A stretch of DNA of 64,000 bases from Pseudanabaena sp. (GCA_003249035.1 QBMK01000011.1:1-64000); one strand, 5' to 3'. Shown: positions 44,251 through 56,092, counted from the first letter of the stretch. A program made the numbers and translations. Notes: generated by a model not told the origin, from the sequence alone.

Positions 44251-45960
44251 ATGCTACAAGGATGGATTCAGATAGGAATAACGCTAGTGCTGATTGTAGC
44301 GATCGCACCGATCTTTGGTGGTTACATCGCACGAGTGTTTTTAGGGCAAAAGACATTGCTGGACAAGGCTTTAAACCCGATTGAAGGACTGATTTTTAAG
44401 TTCAGTGGTATTCAGTCTCAAACGCAAATGACCGTCTGGCAATATATTCGTGCAGTTCTATATAGCAACTTTGCGATGGCGATATTGCTATTTATGATGA
44501 TCATCTTTCAGGGCGTATTGCCACTTAATCCAACGGGACTGAGCGCTCCCAGTTGGGATACGGCATTGCATACGACGATTTCGTTTATTACCAATACCAA
44601 TCAGCAACATTATGCTGGTGAAACGACCCTCAGTTACTTTACACAGATGTTGGGTTTAGGATTTCTGTTTTTTACCTCGGCAGCGACAGGTATTGCGGTA
44701 GCGATCGCCTTTATTCGTGGTTTAACTGGGCGATCGCTGGGTAATTTCTATGGCGATTTAACACTTGTCATTACGAGGATTTTGTTACCAATTAGCATGA
44801 TTGGCGCGATCGTCTTTATTGCCGCAGGTATACCTGAAACCTTGTCAGCGCCTGTGATTGTCCCGACCTTAGAAGATGGAAATATTAGTCAGGCGATCGC
44901 GATCGGTCCTGTGGCACATTTCGAGATCATTAAGCAACTTGGTGAAAATGGCGGTGGCTTTTTTAGTTCTAATTCAGCACATCCCTTTGAGAATCCCAAT
45001 AGCTTCACAAATCTAATCCAGATTTTGACAATGATTTCTATTCCCACAGCATTAATTTTTACTTATGGAGAAATTGCGAATAGTCGTAAGCAAGCATGGC
45101 TAATATTTGGAATGGTGTTCATTCTTTATGTTGCCTTCATTATCATCGTAGGAATTGGTGAATATCAAGGTAACCCCCTTGTAAATGCATTGCTATATTC
45201 ACAGAGTCCCAACCTAGAAGGTAAAGAAGTTCGATTTGGTTGGGCGCAATCGGCATTATTTGCCGTGACCACGACAGGAACAATGACTGGCGCGGTTAAC
45301 TCGATGCACGATTCGCTGATGCCCAGTGGTGGCTTTATCACTTTGTCAAATATGTTCCTTCAAATCATTTGGGGTGGACAGGGAACGGGAACTGCATACT
45401 TGTTCTCCTATTCGATTTTGGCAGTATTTGTTACTGGTTTAATGGTCGGAAGAACTCCTGAGTTTCTGGGACGCAAGATCGAGAAGAATGAAGTGGTGTT
45501 GACTAGTTTCTTAATTTTATTAATTCATCCAATTTTTATTCTGATTCCCAGTGCGATTGCTTTAGCATTTCCCGATCAGTTAGCAGGAATTAGCAATCCA
45601 GGATTTCATGGACTCTCTCAAGTGGTTTATGAATATGCTTCGGCAGCTGCGAATAACGGTTCTGGCTTTGAAGGTTTAGCTGATACTCAGCCAGCTACAA
45701 CGGCACTATGGTGGAATCTCAGCACTTCCGTTAGCTTGCTAGGTGGTCGGTATATTCCTTTAATCGCACTGTTACTGTTAGCCGATGGCATTTCCCGCAA
45801 GCAACCTGTGGCGATGACTACAGGCACATTACGAACTGATACTGTTCTATTTACTAGTGTTACCGCAGGTGTGATTTTGATTATGGGTGCATTGACTTTC
45901 TTCCCTGTGTTGGCTCTCGGCTCTGTTGCTGAAGCTTTTTTGATTGCTAGAGGTGGCTAA
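44251..45960 (+). CDS. kdpA: Potassium-transporting ATPase subunit A
   Basis: The 569-residue channel-like subunit of the Kdp high-affinity K+ pump. Filter-like loops include [18 protein letters not shown] and [16 protein letters not shown]; about ten membrane helices are visible. The ATG at 44251 ([15 protein letters not shown]) follows a GGAAGAAGAAA ribosome site; the longer frame from 44209 is unlikely. Confidence 0.95.
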   Translation: MLQGWIQIGITLVLIVAIAPIFGGYIARVFLGQKTLLDKALNPIEGLIFKFSGIQSQTQMTVWQYIRAVLYSNFAMAILLFMMIIFQGVLPLNPTGLSAPSWDTALHTTISFITNTNQQHYAGETTLSYFTQMLGLGFLFFTSAATGIAVAIAFIRGLTGRSLGNFYGDLTLVITRILLPISMIGAIVFIAAGIPETLSAPVIVPTLEDGNISQAIAIGPVAHFEIIKQLGENGGGFFSSNSAHPFENPNSFTNLIQILTMISIPTALIFTYGEIANSRKQAWLIFGMVFILYVAFIIIVGIGEYQGNPLVNALLYSQSPNLEGKEVRFGWAQSALFAVTTTGTMTGAVNSMHDSLMPSGGFITLSNMFLQIIWGGQGTGTAYLFSYSILAVFVTGLMVGRTPEFLGRKIEKNEVVLTSFLILLIHPIFILIPSAIALAFPDQLAGISNPGFHGLSQVVYEYASAAANNGSGFEGLADTQPATTALWWNLSTSVSLLGGRYIPLIALLLLADGISRKQPVAMTTGTLRTDTVLFTSVTAGVILIMGALTFFPVLALGSVAEAFLIARGG

Positions 45961-45964
45961 AACC

Positions 45965-48046
45965 ATGAATAAAACTTCATCTCAAGTACCTAGCGGAACT
46001 CGCGAATCGCGAAGACATAAACCTAAAGCATCAATGGCAGGACTCTATCCCCGCGCCATTCGTGATGCTTTCCGTAAACTCAATCCCAAAATTGCTGTCC
46101 GCAATCCTGTCATGTTTATGGTCTGGGTCGGCACGATTGTCACTTTGCTGGTCACCATTGATCCAAATCTCTTTGGCAATGTCCAAGCCGATCCAAATCA
46201 ACAGCGTATTCTTAATGGCTCGATTACCCTGATTCTCTTTTTGACAGTGGTATTTGCCAACTTTGCAGAGGCGATCGCAGAGGGACGTGGTAAAGCCCAA
46301 GCGGATTCATTACGAACTACGCGATCGGACACGATCGCAAACAAAGTATTGCCTGATGGCTCCATTCAACCAGTCAGTTCGACAGAATTGCGCCGTGGTG
46401 ATTTAGTCAAGGTTAAGATTGGCGAAATGATTCCCGCTGATGGTGAAGTGATTGCAGGTTTAGCCTCAGTGGATGAATCAGCAATCACAGGCGAATCTGC
46501 TCCCGTCCTCAAACAGCCAGGCACAGATATCGCCAGTTCCGTCACAGGTGGTACTCGCGTGGTTTCCGATGAATTGACCATCAAAATCACGGCTGACCCT
46601 GGGCAAGGATTTATCGATCGCATGATTGCCCTTGTCGAAGGTGCAGAACGCACGAAAACTCCCAATGAAATTGCCTTGACGGTTCTGTTAACAGTACTTA
46701 CACAGGTATTTCTAATTGTGGTCGCAACCATCACGCCGATCGCAAATTATGTGAATACACCCACGACGATCGCGATCTTAGTTTCTCTGCTGGTTGCGCT
46801 GATTCCCACCACGATAGGCGGTTTGCTGAGTGCGATCGGTATTGCAGGGATGGATCGCGTCGCGCAATTTAATGTAATTGCTACATCAGGTCGAGCAGTC
46901 GAAGCTTGCGGTGATATTAATACATTGGTACTTGATAAAACGGGAACAATTACGCTAGGCAACCGCTTAGCTGATGAATTTATCCCCGTCAATGGGCATT
47001 CGCTTTTAGAAGTGGCTACTGTAGCTCTCGTAGCAAGCATCTTTGACGAAACTCCAGAAGGTCGATCAATTGTTACACTAGCTGAACAATTAGGAGCGAG
47101 CACTGACTTTGATCGCACTCAAGCTAAGGGGCTTGATTTTTCAGCACGGACTCGCATGAGTGGTACTGATTTACCAAATGAGATCGAAGTTCGTAAAGGT
47201 GCAGTAGATGCGATTCGTGGATTTGTGCGATCGCGATCGGGTGAAGTACCTGAAGAATTTGAGGCAGCCTATGAGAAAGTCTCAAAACTCGGCGGCACTC
47301 CTTTGGGCATCTGTCAGGGCGGCGATCTCTACGGTGTAATTTATCTCAAAGATATCGTTAAGTCAGGACTGCGAGAAAGATTTGACCAATTGCGTCGAAT
47401 GGGTGTGCGCACGATCATGCTCACAGGCGATAACCAAATCACTGCCTCAGTAATTGCCGAAGAAGCAGGAGTCGATGACTTCATCGCTGAAGCAACACCC
47501 GAAGACAAAATCGAAGTCATTCGGCGCGAACAATCTCAGGGCAAATTAGTCGCCATGACAGGAGATGGCACAAATGACGCGCCAGCTTTAGCCCAAGCAA
47601 ATGTCGGTGTTGCCATGAACTCTGGTACACAAGCCGCCAAGGAAGCGGCAAATATGGTGGATTTGGATAGCGATCCGACTAAGTTGATTGATTTAGTTGC
47701 GATCGGTAAACAATTGCTAATCACTCGCGGAGCCTTAACCACCTTCTCGATCGCGAATGATATTGCTAAATACTTCGCGATTATCCCCACCATATTTGCC
47801 GCCGCAGGTATTGGTTCGCTAAATATTATGGGTCTCAAAAGTCCACAATCAGCAATTCTCTCAGCTCTAATCTATAACGCCCTAATTATTCCTGCCCTGA
47901 TTCCGTTGGCACTCAAAGGTGTGAAATTTCGCCCCCTCACAGCCGATCAACTATTACAGCGCAATATTCTCCTGTACGGTCTAGGCGGCGTAATCGCTCC
48001 ATTTATTGCCATTAAATTTATCGATATCCTATTACCCATTGCCTAA
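45965..48046 (+). CDS. kdpB: Potassium-transporting ATPase subunit B
   Basis: The 693-residue P-type ATPase that powers the pump. ITGESAP is the actuator loop, [10 protein letters not shown] holds the phosphorylated Asp, and [15 protein letters not shown] is the hinge. It starts 4 bases after kdpA; the ATG at 45965 is chosen over an in-frame start at 45944 inside kdpA. Confidence 0.96.
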   Translation: MNKTSSQVPSGTRESRRHKPKASMAGLYPRAIRDAFRKLNPKIAVRNPVMFMVWVGTIVTLLVTIDPNLFGNVQADPNQQRILNGSITLILFLTVVFANFAEAIAEGRGKAQADSLRTTRSDTIANKVLPDGSIQPVSSTELRRGDLVKVKIGEMIPADGEVIAGLASVDESAITGESAPVLKQPGTDIASSVTGGTRVVSDELTIKITADPGQGFIDRMIALVEGAERTKTPNEIALTVLLTVLTQVFLIVVATITPIANYVNTPTTIAILVSLLVALIPTTIGGLLSAIGIAGMDRVAQFNVIATSGRAVEACGDINTLVLDKTGTITLGNRLADEFIPVNGHSLLEVATVALVASIFDETPEGRSIVTLAEQLGASTDFDRTQAKGLDFSARTRMSGTDLPNEIEVRKGAVDAIRGFVRSRSGEVPEEFEAAYEKVSKLGGTPLGICQGGDLYGVIYLKDIVKSGLRERFDQLRRMGVRTIMLTGDNQITASVIAEEAGVDDFIAEATPEDKIEVIRREQSQGKLVAMTGDGTNDAPALAQANVGVAMNSGTQAAKEAANMVDLDSDPTKLIDLVAIGKQLLITRGALTTFSIANDIAKYFAIIPTIFAAAGIGSLNIMGLKSPQSAILSALIYNALIIPALIPLALKGVKFRPLTADQLLQRNILLYGLGGVIAPFIAIKFIDILLPIA

Positions 48047-48055
48047 CATTTCTAA

Positions 48056-48325
48056 ATGACCATGAAAAAATATATTTCCCATCTTTCTCGTGACTTTCCT
48101 ATAGAAGCGCTTACCGATCTATGGCAATTGTCAATTAAAAAGCAATATCCCAAATATTTGTTTTTTGCGCTCTGCCTAAATTTAATTGTTGCCCCTGCTG
48201 TCTATGCCGCCAATGTTGAAAGCTTCACTAAATTCCAAGCCTATGCTCTAGGACTTCTAGGAATTGTTACCTTTGCCTTCTCAATTTATCTATTTGTTGT
48301 CATGTTTCAACCTGAGAAATTTTAA
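48056..48325 (+). CDS. KdpF-like small membrane subunit, extended
   Basis: An 89-residue protein with two membrane helices, around residues 35-52 (YLFFALCLNLIVAPAVYA) and 62-85 (FQAYALGLLGIVTFAFSIYL). The second helix with FVVMFQPEKF resembles KdpF, which is only about 29 residues in E. coli. It sits between kdpB and kdpC, as the kdpF/kdpG-like genes of other cyanobacteria do. It probably stabilises the complex. Confidence 0.72.
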   Translation: MTMKKYISHLSRDFPIEALTDLWQLSIKKQYPKYLFFALCLNLIVAPAVYAANVESFTKFQAYALGLLGIVTFAFSIYLFVVMFQPEKF

Positions 48326-48350
48326 ATTAATTACGAATTACTCAAAATCT

Positions 48351-48977
48351 ATGAACGAAATTATTAAAGCTATTCGCGTCACCGTTGTCCTTTGGGTGCT
48401 AGTTGCCGTGATTTATCCTGCGGGAATATTAGCGATCGCCCAATTACCCTTCCTCTCAAATCAAGCTAATGGCAGTCTAATCCGTAATGCTCAAGGACAA
48501 GTAGTCGGTTCGGCGCTGATCGGACAACCATTTACCAGCGACAAATATTTCAACAGCCGCCCCAGCACAACCAGTTACAGCACTGCCGATCCTAAAAAAG
48601 ATGATGCTGGTATTCTCAAAACAGGCGTTTCAGGGGCAAGTAATTTAGCTCCTAGCAATCCTGATCTTTTAAGTCGAATCAAAGGCAAATCCGATCCCGA
48701 TCCTAGTAAGGCGATCGCAGGAGATTTAACACGATTGCAAGCGGCAGGAATTAAACCCACCGCCGATTTAATTTACACCTCTGGCTCTAGTCTTGATCCT
48801 CACATCACGCCTGAAGCTGCGAAAGCTCAAATTCAAAAAGTGGCTCTAGCGCGTAAAATTGAACCTAGTAAGCTGGAAGCATTAATTCAACAAAATACTG
48901 ATGCACGTTTTCTCGGTATCTTTGGCGAAGATGGCGTAAATGTGTTGAAGTTAAACTTAACGATCGATTCTTTATGA
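48351..48977 (+). CDS. kdpC: Potassium-transporting ATPase subunit C
   Basis: A 208-residue subunit with one N-terminal membrane helix (VTVVLWVLVAVIYPAGIL). The GSALIGQPFTSDKYFNSRPS block and SGSSLDPHITPEAAKAQ are diagnostic for KdpC. The ATG at 48351 is chosen because it begins the conserved helix. Its stop overlaps the kdpD start. Confidence 0.95.
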   Translation: MNEIIKAIRVTVVLWVLVAVIYPAGILAIAQLPFLSNQANGSLIRNAQGQVVGSALIGQPFTSDKYFNSRPSTTSYSTADPKKDDAGILKTGVSGASNLAPSNPDLLSRIKGKSDPDPSKAIAGDLTRLQAAGIKPTADLIYTSGSSLDPHITPEAAKAQIQKVALARKIEPSKLEALIQQNTDARFLGIFGEDGVNVLKLNLTIDSL

Positions 48978-50074
48978 TTAAATCTCATCGTCGAGGCAAA
49001 CATAAAATATTTATCGGCATGAGTCCTGGGGTTGGGAAAACCTATCGAATGCTGGAAGAAGGACATCGACTGCGCTCCGAAGGAATTGATGTGGTCATAG
49101 GTTTACTAGAAACCCATAACCGTGCCGAAACTATCAACAAAGCGATCGGATTAGAACTAGTTCCCCGTCAACAGATCGATTGGGAGTCCGCAATCCTAAC
49201 CGAAATGGATACCCAAGCCATTATTAATCGCCAGCCGCAACTCGCTCTAGTTGATGAATTAGCTCATACAAATGTACCTAACTCCGAACGAGAAAAACGC
49301 TATCAAGATGTAGAACTGTTACTCGAAGCAGGAATTGATGTCTATTCCACTGTAAATATTCAACATATCGAAAGCCTAAACGATACGGTGGCAAAGATTA
49401 CGGGCATAATCGTGCGTGAACGTATTCCCGATCGCATTTTAGAAGTTGCTGATGAAGTGGTAGTGGTTGATGTCACCCCTGAAACCCTTCAAGAACGTTT
49501 GCGTGATGGCAAAATCTACGCCCCTGAAAAAATCGATCAATCTCTAAATAACTTCTTTCAACGCCGACATTTGATTGCATTGCGAGAGTTAGCCCTAAGA
49601 GAAATTGCCGACAATATCGAAGATGATCTAGAAGCCCACAATCATTCAGGTTCTTCCACAAATCTCATTTGTAATATTCACGAACGGGTTTTAGTCTGCG
49701 TTTCTACCTATCCTAATTCACTGCAATTGCTGAGAAGAGGTGCAAGAATATCAAACTACATGCACGCACAGCTTTATGTTCTATTTGTAGAAGATCCTGA
49801 TCGCTTTTTGACCAAAGCCGAGAGCTTACATATCGAAACTTGCGAGCAGATTTGTAAAGACTTTGAGGGTACTTTCATTCGGGTGCGTAATAGTCGGGCT
49901 TTAGACGCGATCGTGGATACAGCAAAAAATTATCGAATTACACAAATTGTTATGGGTGAGAGCCAGAAGTCACGCTGGCAGATTTTGTTTAAAGGATCGC
50001 TCACGCAAAGGATTTTACGAGTACTCAAAAATGTCGATATTCATATTATCTCGACAAGTAAAATAGTCCTATAG
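48974..50074 (+). CDS. kdpD: Truncated KdpD-type sensor (KdpD domain plus USP domain, no kinase)
   Basis: A 366-residue protein with the KdpD N-terminal domain: Walker-like GMSPGVGKTYRMLEEGHRL, VDELAHTNVPNSEREKRYQD and RVLVCVSTYPN leading to a universal-stress-type domain. No membrane helices or histidine kinase follow, as known in several cyanobacteria. It overlaps kdpC (ATGA), so it belongs to the operon. Signal output must use another kinase or direct control. Confidence 0.9.
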   Translation: MIKSHRRGKHKIFIGMSPGVGKTYRMLEEGHRLRSEGIDVVIGLLETHNRAETINKAIGLELVPRQQIDWESAILTEMDTQAIINRQPQLALVDELAHTNVPNSEREKRYQDVELLLEAGIDVYSTVNIQHIESLNDTVAKITGIIVRERIPDRILEVADEVVVVDVTPETLQERLRDGKIYAPEKIDQSLNNFFQRRHLIALRELALREIADNIEDDLEAHNHSGSSTNLICNIHERVLVCVSTYPNSLQLLRRGARISNYMHAQLYVLFVEDPDRFLTKAESLHIETCEQICKDFEGTFIRVRNSRALDAIVDTAKNYRITQIVMGESQKSRWQILFKGSLTQRILRVLKNVDIHIISTSKIVL

Positions 50075-50218
50075 CGCTTTACTTTGCGCTCTATCAAAAT
50101 CTTGAGCAGTGATGTCTAGGGCACAAAAAAACATGTGATTTTTGACTCTAATGCCAATTTGATTCTTGATCGCCTCAGACTCAATTATGCAAATAAAGCA
50201 AGAATTCAAGTTTTTGGT

Positions 50219-52948
50219 TTATTTGGCAACTACGCGAATTACTTTTTCCGATCGCACTAGATCGCTTTCACCAGCAAAAATCGAACGTCCTTGACTATTG
50301 GGCAACTCCAAAGGAATTGCGCCCAGAGGCATTTGTACCGTTCTTAAACCAATATCATTTTCTTGCCCAATCAAGAAGGTCACAGGTAAATCCAGACGAG
50401 GATTTGCGATCGCAGTCATGCTCACTAATCTATCGGCTCGTGATTGGAACTTGAAGCATTGCGAACCGATCGCACCTCTGACCGCAGATCGAATATTTGC
50501 GGCTGCTATCCGTTTAGCAAAACCATCGGCAGTAATTAAAATCAGTTCTGAATTAGGATTAGCTTGCAAATCCAGAATCGATACGCCAATTTGAGTTTCC
50601 GAGCTACCCAGGCGCAAAGCAATATTTCCAGCGGCAGATCGCCCTACAGTAGGAATTTGAGCTTCATCAGCTTTGAGGCGCAAAATCCGACCTGCGGAGG
50701 TCGCGATCGCGAGGTCTTGCTCTAAACCAACGATATCTGCCCAGAAAAGTGAGTCATCATCTTTGAATTTAGCAGCAATTAATCCCCTTGCAGTCATGTC
50801 GGCAAATTCTGAAAGCGGCGATCGCTTGATTTTGCCTTGATTAGAAAGCAGGACTAAACCTTCTGTCGATTCAGAATTCTTTTCCCAGACAAACTGCGAC
50901 ACGATGCGATCAGTGCTTTCAGGCAATAATGTAATTAAAGGAGTAGCTCGTCCTTTACCTTTGACAATTGGTACATTCGCAAGGGATACAGGGAAGACTC
51001 TACCTGAGCTAGTCATGACGATCATTTCGCGATCGCTGCGGGTGTCATAGGAGGCGATCATGACATCATCTCCTAAATCCGCAGATTGTGAAGCTCTAGA
51101 ATTACTCTCAAAGCCTTTGATATAGCCCTTATGAGTGATCTGAACGGTTATATCCTGCGGCTCTGCAATGGGAATGTTTAGCTCAGTCGTAAGTGATATG
51201 AGAGGAACTTCTACGAGTTGAGGTCGCTTATTCGTTGTTGCTTTAGTGGATTTGCGATCACTTGTCTTCTCAGTAATTTCCTCAGTTACGTTCCCAGTCT
51301 CAAGGGTTTGCTGAATCTGGAGATCGCCTTCAGTCTTTTTGGATTTAGATCTTTTCGAGGTTTCTTTTGGCGGTTCTGGATCTTCACTTGGCGAAACATT
51401 GATAGCTTGTTGAGTTTCCAGTAACTCCCATGCGAGACGAGTTCGTCGCTGATCGCTATGTCTTTTTTTATGATCGCGCAATTCTTTTTTGAGATATTTC
51501 ATCAACTCGCGGCGATCGCCAAGCAGTCTCTCTAACCGAGCAATTTGTTGCTGCAAAGTTTCTAATTCTTCGCGGATCTTTTGTTGCTCAATGGCAGTGA
51601 TCCGACGCAAAGGCATGGAGAGGATAGCTTCAGCTTGGGTTTCTGATAGCGCAAATTCTGTTTGCAGATCGGTTTTAGCAAGGGCACTATTATTCGCAAA
51701 TCGTAAAATCCTGATTAGGCGATCGATATCTTGGAGAACGATTACTAGTCCTTCTAATAAATGCGATTTCTCTTCCGCTTTCTTAAGTTCATAACGGAAG
51801 CGCTTAGCAAGGGTTTCTTCCCGAAAAGATAGAAATTCTTGCAACAACTCACGCAAGCACATCTGCTTTGGTAGCGAACCTTTAAGTGCTAAAAGAATTA
51901 CGCCAAAATTTGATTGCAGAGCAGTTTGACGATATAGCTGCTCGATAATTACTTCAGGTGAAACATCTTTTTTTAGCTCAATTACAACTCGCATTCCTGC
52001 GCGATCGCTCTCATCACGAATATCCGAAATTCCATCAATTTTGGCATTGTTTACCAACTCGGCAATTTTCTCGATCCATGCTGATTTATTTACTTGGTAA
52101 GGCAACTCAGTAACAATGATGGCAAGTTTTTGACGTTTGCCTGTCCCTTTACCACCAAATTGCTCAATCGCCGCCACACCGCGTATCGTAACACTACCAC
52201 GTCCTGTTAGATATGCCTCGCGCACACCATCCTGATTCATAATGATTCCGCCTGTGGGGAAATCTGGTGCGGGGATTAAGCTCAATAACTGTTCGTCAGA
52301 CAAATTAGGGTTATCGATTAGGGCGATCGCGCCATCGACCACTTCACTCAAATTATGCGGCGGAATATTGGTCGCCATGCCTACAGCGATCCCCGTTGAG
52401 CCATTGAGCAATAGCATTGGTAACTGAGCAGGTAAAACTGCTGGTTCCTGCTCTGAGCCATCAAAGTTATCGATAAAATCAACAACATCTTCTTCGATTT
52501 CGCTCAGCAAAGCCTCATTGCCGATCGCCGCCAAGCGACATTCGGTATAACGCATAGCAGCCGCAGGGTCATTATCCACGGAACCAAAGTTGCCATGTCC
52601 CGCCAGTAGTGGGTATCGACTGGAAAAGTCCTGCACCAAGCGCACTAGGGCATCGTAAACCGACTGATCGCCGTGAGGGTGATATTTGCCCAATACGTCC
52701 CCAACGACGCGGGCACACTTACGAAATGGTCGCTCAGGAACAAGTCCAAGCTCATGCATGGCATAAATAATCCTGCGATGCACAGGTTTAAGTCCATCAC
52801 GGGCATCGGGCAAAGCACGACCAACGATGACGCTCATCGCATACTCTAGGTACGATCGCTGCATTTCTGTATGCAATGAGGTCGGTATGATATTTCTCCC
52901 GTTAGACTCCAACCCGAAATCTAGTTGTTGTTGCCCTTGCTTTGCCAT
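50219..52948 (-). CDS. Type IIA topoisomerase subunit A (GyrA/ParC type)
   Basis: A 909-residue DNA cleavage subunit. The catalytic Tyr is in [10 protein letters not shown], after [15 protein letters not shown]; the quinolone-site Ser is Gln here. A charged low-complexity insertion (about residues 500-580, rich in Lys/Glu/Ser) lies before the C-terminal beta-pinwheel. The pinwheel lacks a QRRGG-type GyrA box, reading [20 protein letters not shown], so the protein is more like ParC than a supercoiling gyrase. Many cyanobacteria have two GyrA-like genes. Confidence 0.9.
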   Translation of the reverse strand: MAKQGQQQLDFGLESNGRNIIPTSLHTEMQRSYLEYAMSVIVGRALPDARDGLKPVHRRIIYAMHELGLVPERPFRKCARVVGDVLGKYHPHGDQSVYDALVRLVQDFSSRYPLLAGHGNFGSVDNDPAAAMRYTECRLAAIGNEALLSEIEEDVVDFIDNFDGSEQEPAVLPAQLPMLLLNGSTGIAVGMATNIPPHNLSEVVDGAIALIDNPNLSDEQLLSLIPAPDFPTGGIIMNQDGVREAYLTGRGSVTIRGVAAIEQFGGKGTGKRQKLAIIVTELPYQVNKSAWIEKIAELVNNAKIDGISDIRDESDRAGMRVVIELKKDVSPEVIIEQLYRQTALQSNFGVILLALKGSLPKQMCLRELLQEFLSFREETLAKRFRYELKKAEEKSHLLEGLVIVLQDIDRLIRILRFANNSALAKTDLQTEFALSETQAEAILSMPLRRITAIEQQKIREELETLQQQIARLERLLGDRRELMKYLKKELRDHKKRHSDQRRTRLAWELLETQQAINVSPSEDPEPPKETSKRSKSKKTEGDLQIQQTLETGNVTEEITEKTSDRKSTKATTNKRPQLVEVPLISLTTELNIPIAEPQDITVQITHKGYIKGFESNSRASQSADLGDDVMIASYDTRSDREMIVMTSSGRVFPVSLANVPIVKGKGRATPLITLLPESTDRIVSQFVWEKNSESTEGLVLLSNQGKIKRSPLSEFADMTARGLIAAKFKDDDSLFWADIVGLEQDLAIATSAGRILRLKADEAQIPTVGRSAAGNIALRLGSSETQIGVSILDLQANPNSELILITADGFAKRIAAANIRSAVRGAIGSQCFKFQSRADRLVSMTAIANPRLDLPVTFLIGQENDIGLRTVQMPLGAIPLELPNSQGRSIFAGESDLVRSEKVIRVVAK

Positions 52949-53137
52949 AAAATCTTCGAATGCTGTACAAGATAATCACGATAACAAAAACAATGTAACA
53001 GCAAACTCAAGTCCTATAGTGAGTTTCCGCCTGACAAGAAGTGATTTTTTGTATTTGGCTAATTTCACTCCTTGCGGATCTCTAGCCCATTGATCATCCT
53101 GTAAACCTATAAAGAGTAAGGATTTTCGCCATTTTGT

Positions 53138-53174
53138 AAAAGTAAAGACAGATCTACGCGTCACCTTTACTTTT
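53138..53174. promoter_or_regulatory. Possible leader hairpin of the ion-transporter gene
   Basis: AAAAGTAAAG and CTTTACTTTT, 10 bp each, are separated by 17 bases. They lie 55 bases before the transporter ATG in the divergent spacer with the topoisomerase gene. No known riboswitch fits. Confidence 0.4.
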
Positions 53175-53229
53175 GGTTGGTGATATCCTAATTTTACTGA
53201 CAACACCTATCTATAAAGATTTAACTAGA

Positions 53230-54570
53230 ATGGCAACTTGGCAAGCAATATTGTCGTTGGTTACCTTTATCAGCGTGATCGCTCTACTGATTACTGAGTG
53301 GCTACATTTTACGATTGCCGCTTTTCTAGGTGCGCTCATTCTGATTGTAGCCAATGTAATGACCATGCCCGAAGCCATTGGATACATTGGCAAAAGCCAT
53401 GGCACTTTAGGTCTTTTCTTCGGCGTAATGGTTATGGTTCGAGCCTTTCAACCAACTAGAGTCTTTGAGTTTCTTGCCACCCAGATGGTAATAATTGCCA
53501 AAGGAAGAGGCGATCGCTTGCTATTAGGGATAGTCGCTATTACCACTCCAATCTGCGCAGTGTTACCCAATGCAACCACTGTAATGTTATTAGCACCGCT
53601 CATTCCTCCTATGGCAGAGGAAATTGGAGTGGATTTTGTACCCTTGCTAATTTTGATGGTGTTTGTTGCAAATAGCTCAGGTTTACTAACTATCGTTGGC
53701 GATCCTGCAACTTATATTGTCGGTGATTCGATCAATATGAGCTTTGTAGATTATTTGCTAAAACTAAGTCTTGGTGGTGCGTTAGCTGTTGGTGTGATTG
53801 TGGCAATATTGCCATTCCTATTTCGCAAAATTTGGAACAAAAAATTAGAAAACCTTGAGCGCCTTCCTAGTCCTACTATCAATCATCCTCGAACCTTGAT
53901 CGTTGGGGCAATCATCACAGCCTTTGTGCTGCTATTTTTCGTGATTGGTGAATCACTGCCGATTCCTGTATCCCCAGCAACTGTTGCTTTACTGGGAGCC
54001 GCACTAGCCCTGATGCTTTCGCACCACAGCAAAATTGACTCTGTGCAACATATTTTGCGAGATGTGGATTGGAGTACTTTGATTTTCTTTATGTGCATAT
54101 TTGTCCTAATTGGAGGACTCGAAAAAACAGGTGTAATCATCAGTATGTCAGGAGTTCTTGCAGTGCTTTTAGGGAAAAATATTGCACTTGGTTCAATTCT
54201 TCTGATCTTTTTTGTAGGATTAATCTCCAGCGTTGTTCCAAATATCCCGCTTGTTGTTGCAATGGTTCCATTACTCAAGCAATATGTGGTTAATGTCGGT
54301 TTAGCTGGTTCTGAGATCCTCTCTCCTGATTTTACAGGACAGTTTCCTGCGATCGTATTACCTCTGTTTTACGCAATGATGTATGGCGCGACCCTTGGCG
54401 GTAACGGAACTCTAGTTGGAGCTTCGGCAAATATTGTCGCCGCAGGTGTTGCTGAACAGCATGGGCGGCGAATTTCATTTAAGACTTTTTTGCGTTATGG
54501 AATTCCTGTAATGATTTTGCAGCTTATTGTTTCTGCAATATATGTCACCTTTAGATTTTTGATTTTTTGA
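53230..54570 (+). CDS. ArsB/NhaD-superfamily ion transporter
   Basis: A 446-residue membrane protein with 11-12 helices. ITTPICAVLPNATTVMLLAP and IVGDPATYIVGDSINMSF followed later by NIPLVVAMVPLLKQY and GGNGTLVGASANIVAAGVAE match the ion transporter superfamily that includes ArsB, NhaD and the P protein. A sodium/proton antiporter or anion carrier is plausible. The ATG at 53230 is preferred over a TTG at 53173. Confidence 0.87.
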   Translation: MATWQAILSLVTFISVIALLITEWLHFTIAAFLGALILIVANVMTMPEAIGYIGKSHGTLGLFFGVMVMVRAFQPTRVFEFLATQMVIIAKGRGDRLLLGIVAITTPICAVLPNATTVMLLAPLIPPMAEEIGVDFVPLLILMVFVANSSGLLTIVGDPATYIVGDSINMSFVDYLLKLSLGGALAVGVIVAILPFLFRKIWNKKLENLERLPSPTINHPRTLIVGAIITAFVLLFFVIGESLPIPVSPATVALLGAALALMLSHHSKIDSVQHILRDVDWSTLIFFMCIFVLIGGLEKTGVIISMSGVLAVLLGKNIALGSILLIFFVGLISSVVPNIPLVVAMVPLLKQYVVNVGLAGSEILSPDFTGQFPAIVLPLFYAMMYGATLGGNGTLVGASANIVAAGVAEQHGRRISFKTFLRYGIPVMILQLIVSAIYVTFRFLIF

Positions 54571-54656
54571 CACGCACTTCCCGTTAATGTCATGACACTA
54601 ACCGTAAATCAGTAAACTATCTAAAGTATTGCCCTAAATCAGCACATTTCATTTCT

Positions 54657-55421
54657 ATGCATGACAACTTAAAGCAAATTCTGGAAACGGTAGCGAAAGG
54701 GGAACTCAGCCCAGAGAGAGCTTTAGAAGAATTAAAATATCTCCACTATGAGACAGTTGGAGATTTCGCCAAAATCGATCACCATCGCACTTTACGAACG
54801 GGATTTCCTGAAGTGATTTTTGGCTTGGGTAAAACCCCTGAACAAATTGTCCAAATCATGCGGGTGATGGAGTCTAAAAATCCCTTGGTAATGGCAACCA
54901 AGATTTCATCTTCTGTTTATGAACTAATTCAGCCATCTTTGCGCGGTTTGCGATATTACCCGATCGCCCAAATTTGCTGCCTCGGTGAATCAACTATGAA
55001 AAAGCAAGGCACAATGACAATCCTCACCGCCGGAACTGCCGATCTACCGATCGCAGAGGAAGCGGCTGTGACAGGTGAGCTATCTGGATTTACAGTCAAA
55101 CGCCTTTGGGATGTGGGTGTAGCAGGAATCCACCGCTTGCTCAGTCATCGTGATGCGATCGCTGATGCTGATGTGATTATCGTGGTAGCTGGCATGGAGG
55201 GGGCGCTGGCAAGTGTGGTTGCAGGTTTGGCTGATTGCCCGATTGTTGCCGTGCCGACGAGTATTGGTTATGGTGCTAGTTTTAATGGGCTTGCACCTTT
55301 GTTGACGATGCTTAATTCCTGTGCGACGGGTGTGGGAGTGGTCAATATCGACAACGGCTTCGGAGCGGCGATGTTAGCAGGAAAGATTTTACGCTTAGCA
55401 AGCGATCGGCAAGATTTTTAA
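54657..55421 (+). CDS. larB: Nickel-pincer cofactor biosynthesis protein LarB
   Basis: A 254-residue PurE-related protein that carboxylates nicotinic acid adenine dinucleotide at C5. HRTLRTGFPEVIFGLGKTPE, LTAGTADLPIAEEAAVTGEL, MEGALASVVAGLADCPIVAV and IDNGFGAAMLAGKILR are the LarB signatures. LarC and LarE are not nearby, so cofactor synthesis genes are scattered. Confidence 0.93.
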   Translation: MHDNLKQILETVAKGELSPERALEELKYLHYETVGDFAKIDHHRTLRTGFPEVIFGLGKTPEQIVQIMRVMESKNPLVMATKISSSVYELIQPSLRGLRYYPIAQICCLGESTMKKQGTMTILTAGTADLPIAEEAAVTGELSGFTVKRLWDVGVAGIHRLLSHRDAIADADVIIVVAGMEGALASVVAGLADCPIVAVPTSIGYGASFNGLAPLLTMLNSCATGVGVVNIDNGFGAAMLAGKILRLASDRQDF

Positions 55422-55529
55422 ACCAGCAAAGCACAGGAATTATCTCCAAAGTGTTACGCAATTACTTAAAGCCATGACAGTTGCGTTAAACTAAAAAACT
55501 TAGTCTATATAAAATGTAGTTGCTTTACG

Positions 55530-56051
55530 ATGGAGTCAATTTTTTCTACTCAAGGCATCATGGTTATGCTCCTCGGCGCATACGCTGTTGCCATGTGGAT
55601 GTTTCTCACCAGCGCACCAAAAGTACATACGATCATGGTTTCCAACCTCGATCAAGCTCGATATTTCTATGAAGGCGAGTTGAAACTGCCGATCGCTGTT
55701 GTGCCGCTACATTATTACTATGGCTACGAATATGGCATGGGAGCACCTGCCGATCCAATTTATATTCCTGCCGAAGCTAGACGATCGCAATCGCAGCAAT
55801 ATTCGGCAGACATGGAAGGTGCATGGTATCTACTAAAGAAAAACGTGCAACTGCATATCGTACCGGGAGCAAATGTCACCGATCCAAACAGAGGAAGACA
55901 TATTTGCTTCAATCGAGACTGCGTTGAGCAATTGTTATTGCAAATCCAAGTTCGCGGCATCAAGCACAAAGTTCGTAGTGAAAAACCATTAAACTTTTTG
56001 GTTAAAGACCCCGATGGTCAAGTTATTGAAATCGCTGAAGTTATCAGCTAA
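55530..56051 (+). CDS. VOC/glyoxalase-fold protein with N-terminal membrane segment
   Basis: A 173-residue protein. Residues 8-27 (GIMVMLLGAYAVAMWMFLTS) form one helix; then HTIMVSNLDQARYFYEGELK, HIVPGANVTDPNRGRHICFN and NFLVKDPDGQVIEIAEV follow the beta-alpha-beta-beta-beta pattern of VOC proteins, with candidate metal ligands His and Glu. The substrate is unknown. A terminator follows. Confidence 0.84.
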   Translation: MESIFSTQGIMVMLLGAYAVAMWMFLTSAPKVHTIMVSNLDQARYFYEGELKLPIAVVPLHYYYGYEYGMGAPADPIYIPAEARRSQSQQYSADMEGAWYLLKKNVQLHIVPGANVTDPNRGRHICFNRDCVEQLLLQIQVRGIKHKVRSEKPLNFLVKDPDGQVIEIAEVIS

Positions 56052-56092
56052 ACATGGGCTTTATGTATTTTTAATAATTTAATAATTAACTT

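Noticed and set aside
46366-47118. Two long antisense frames over kdpB
   Set aside because: They are typical shadows of a GC-rich conserved gene, without start signals.
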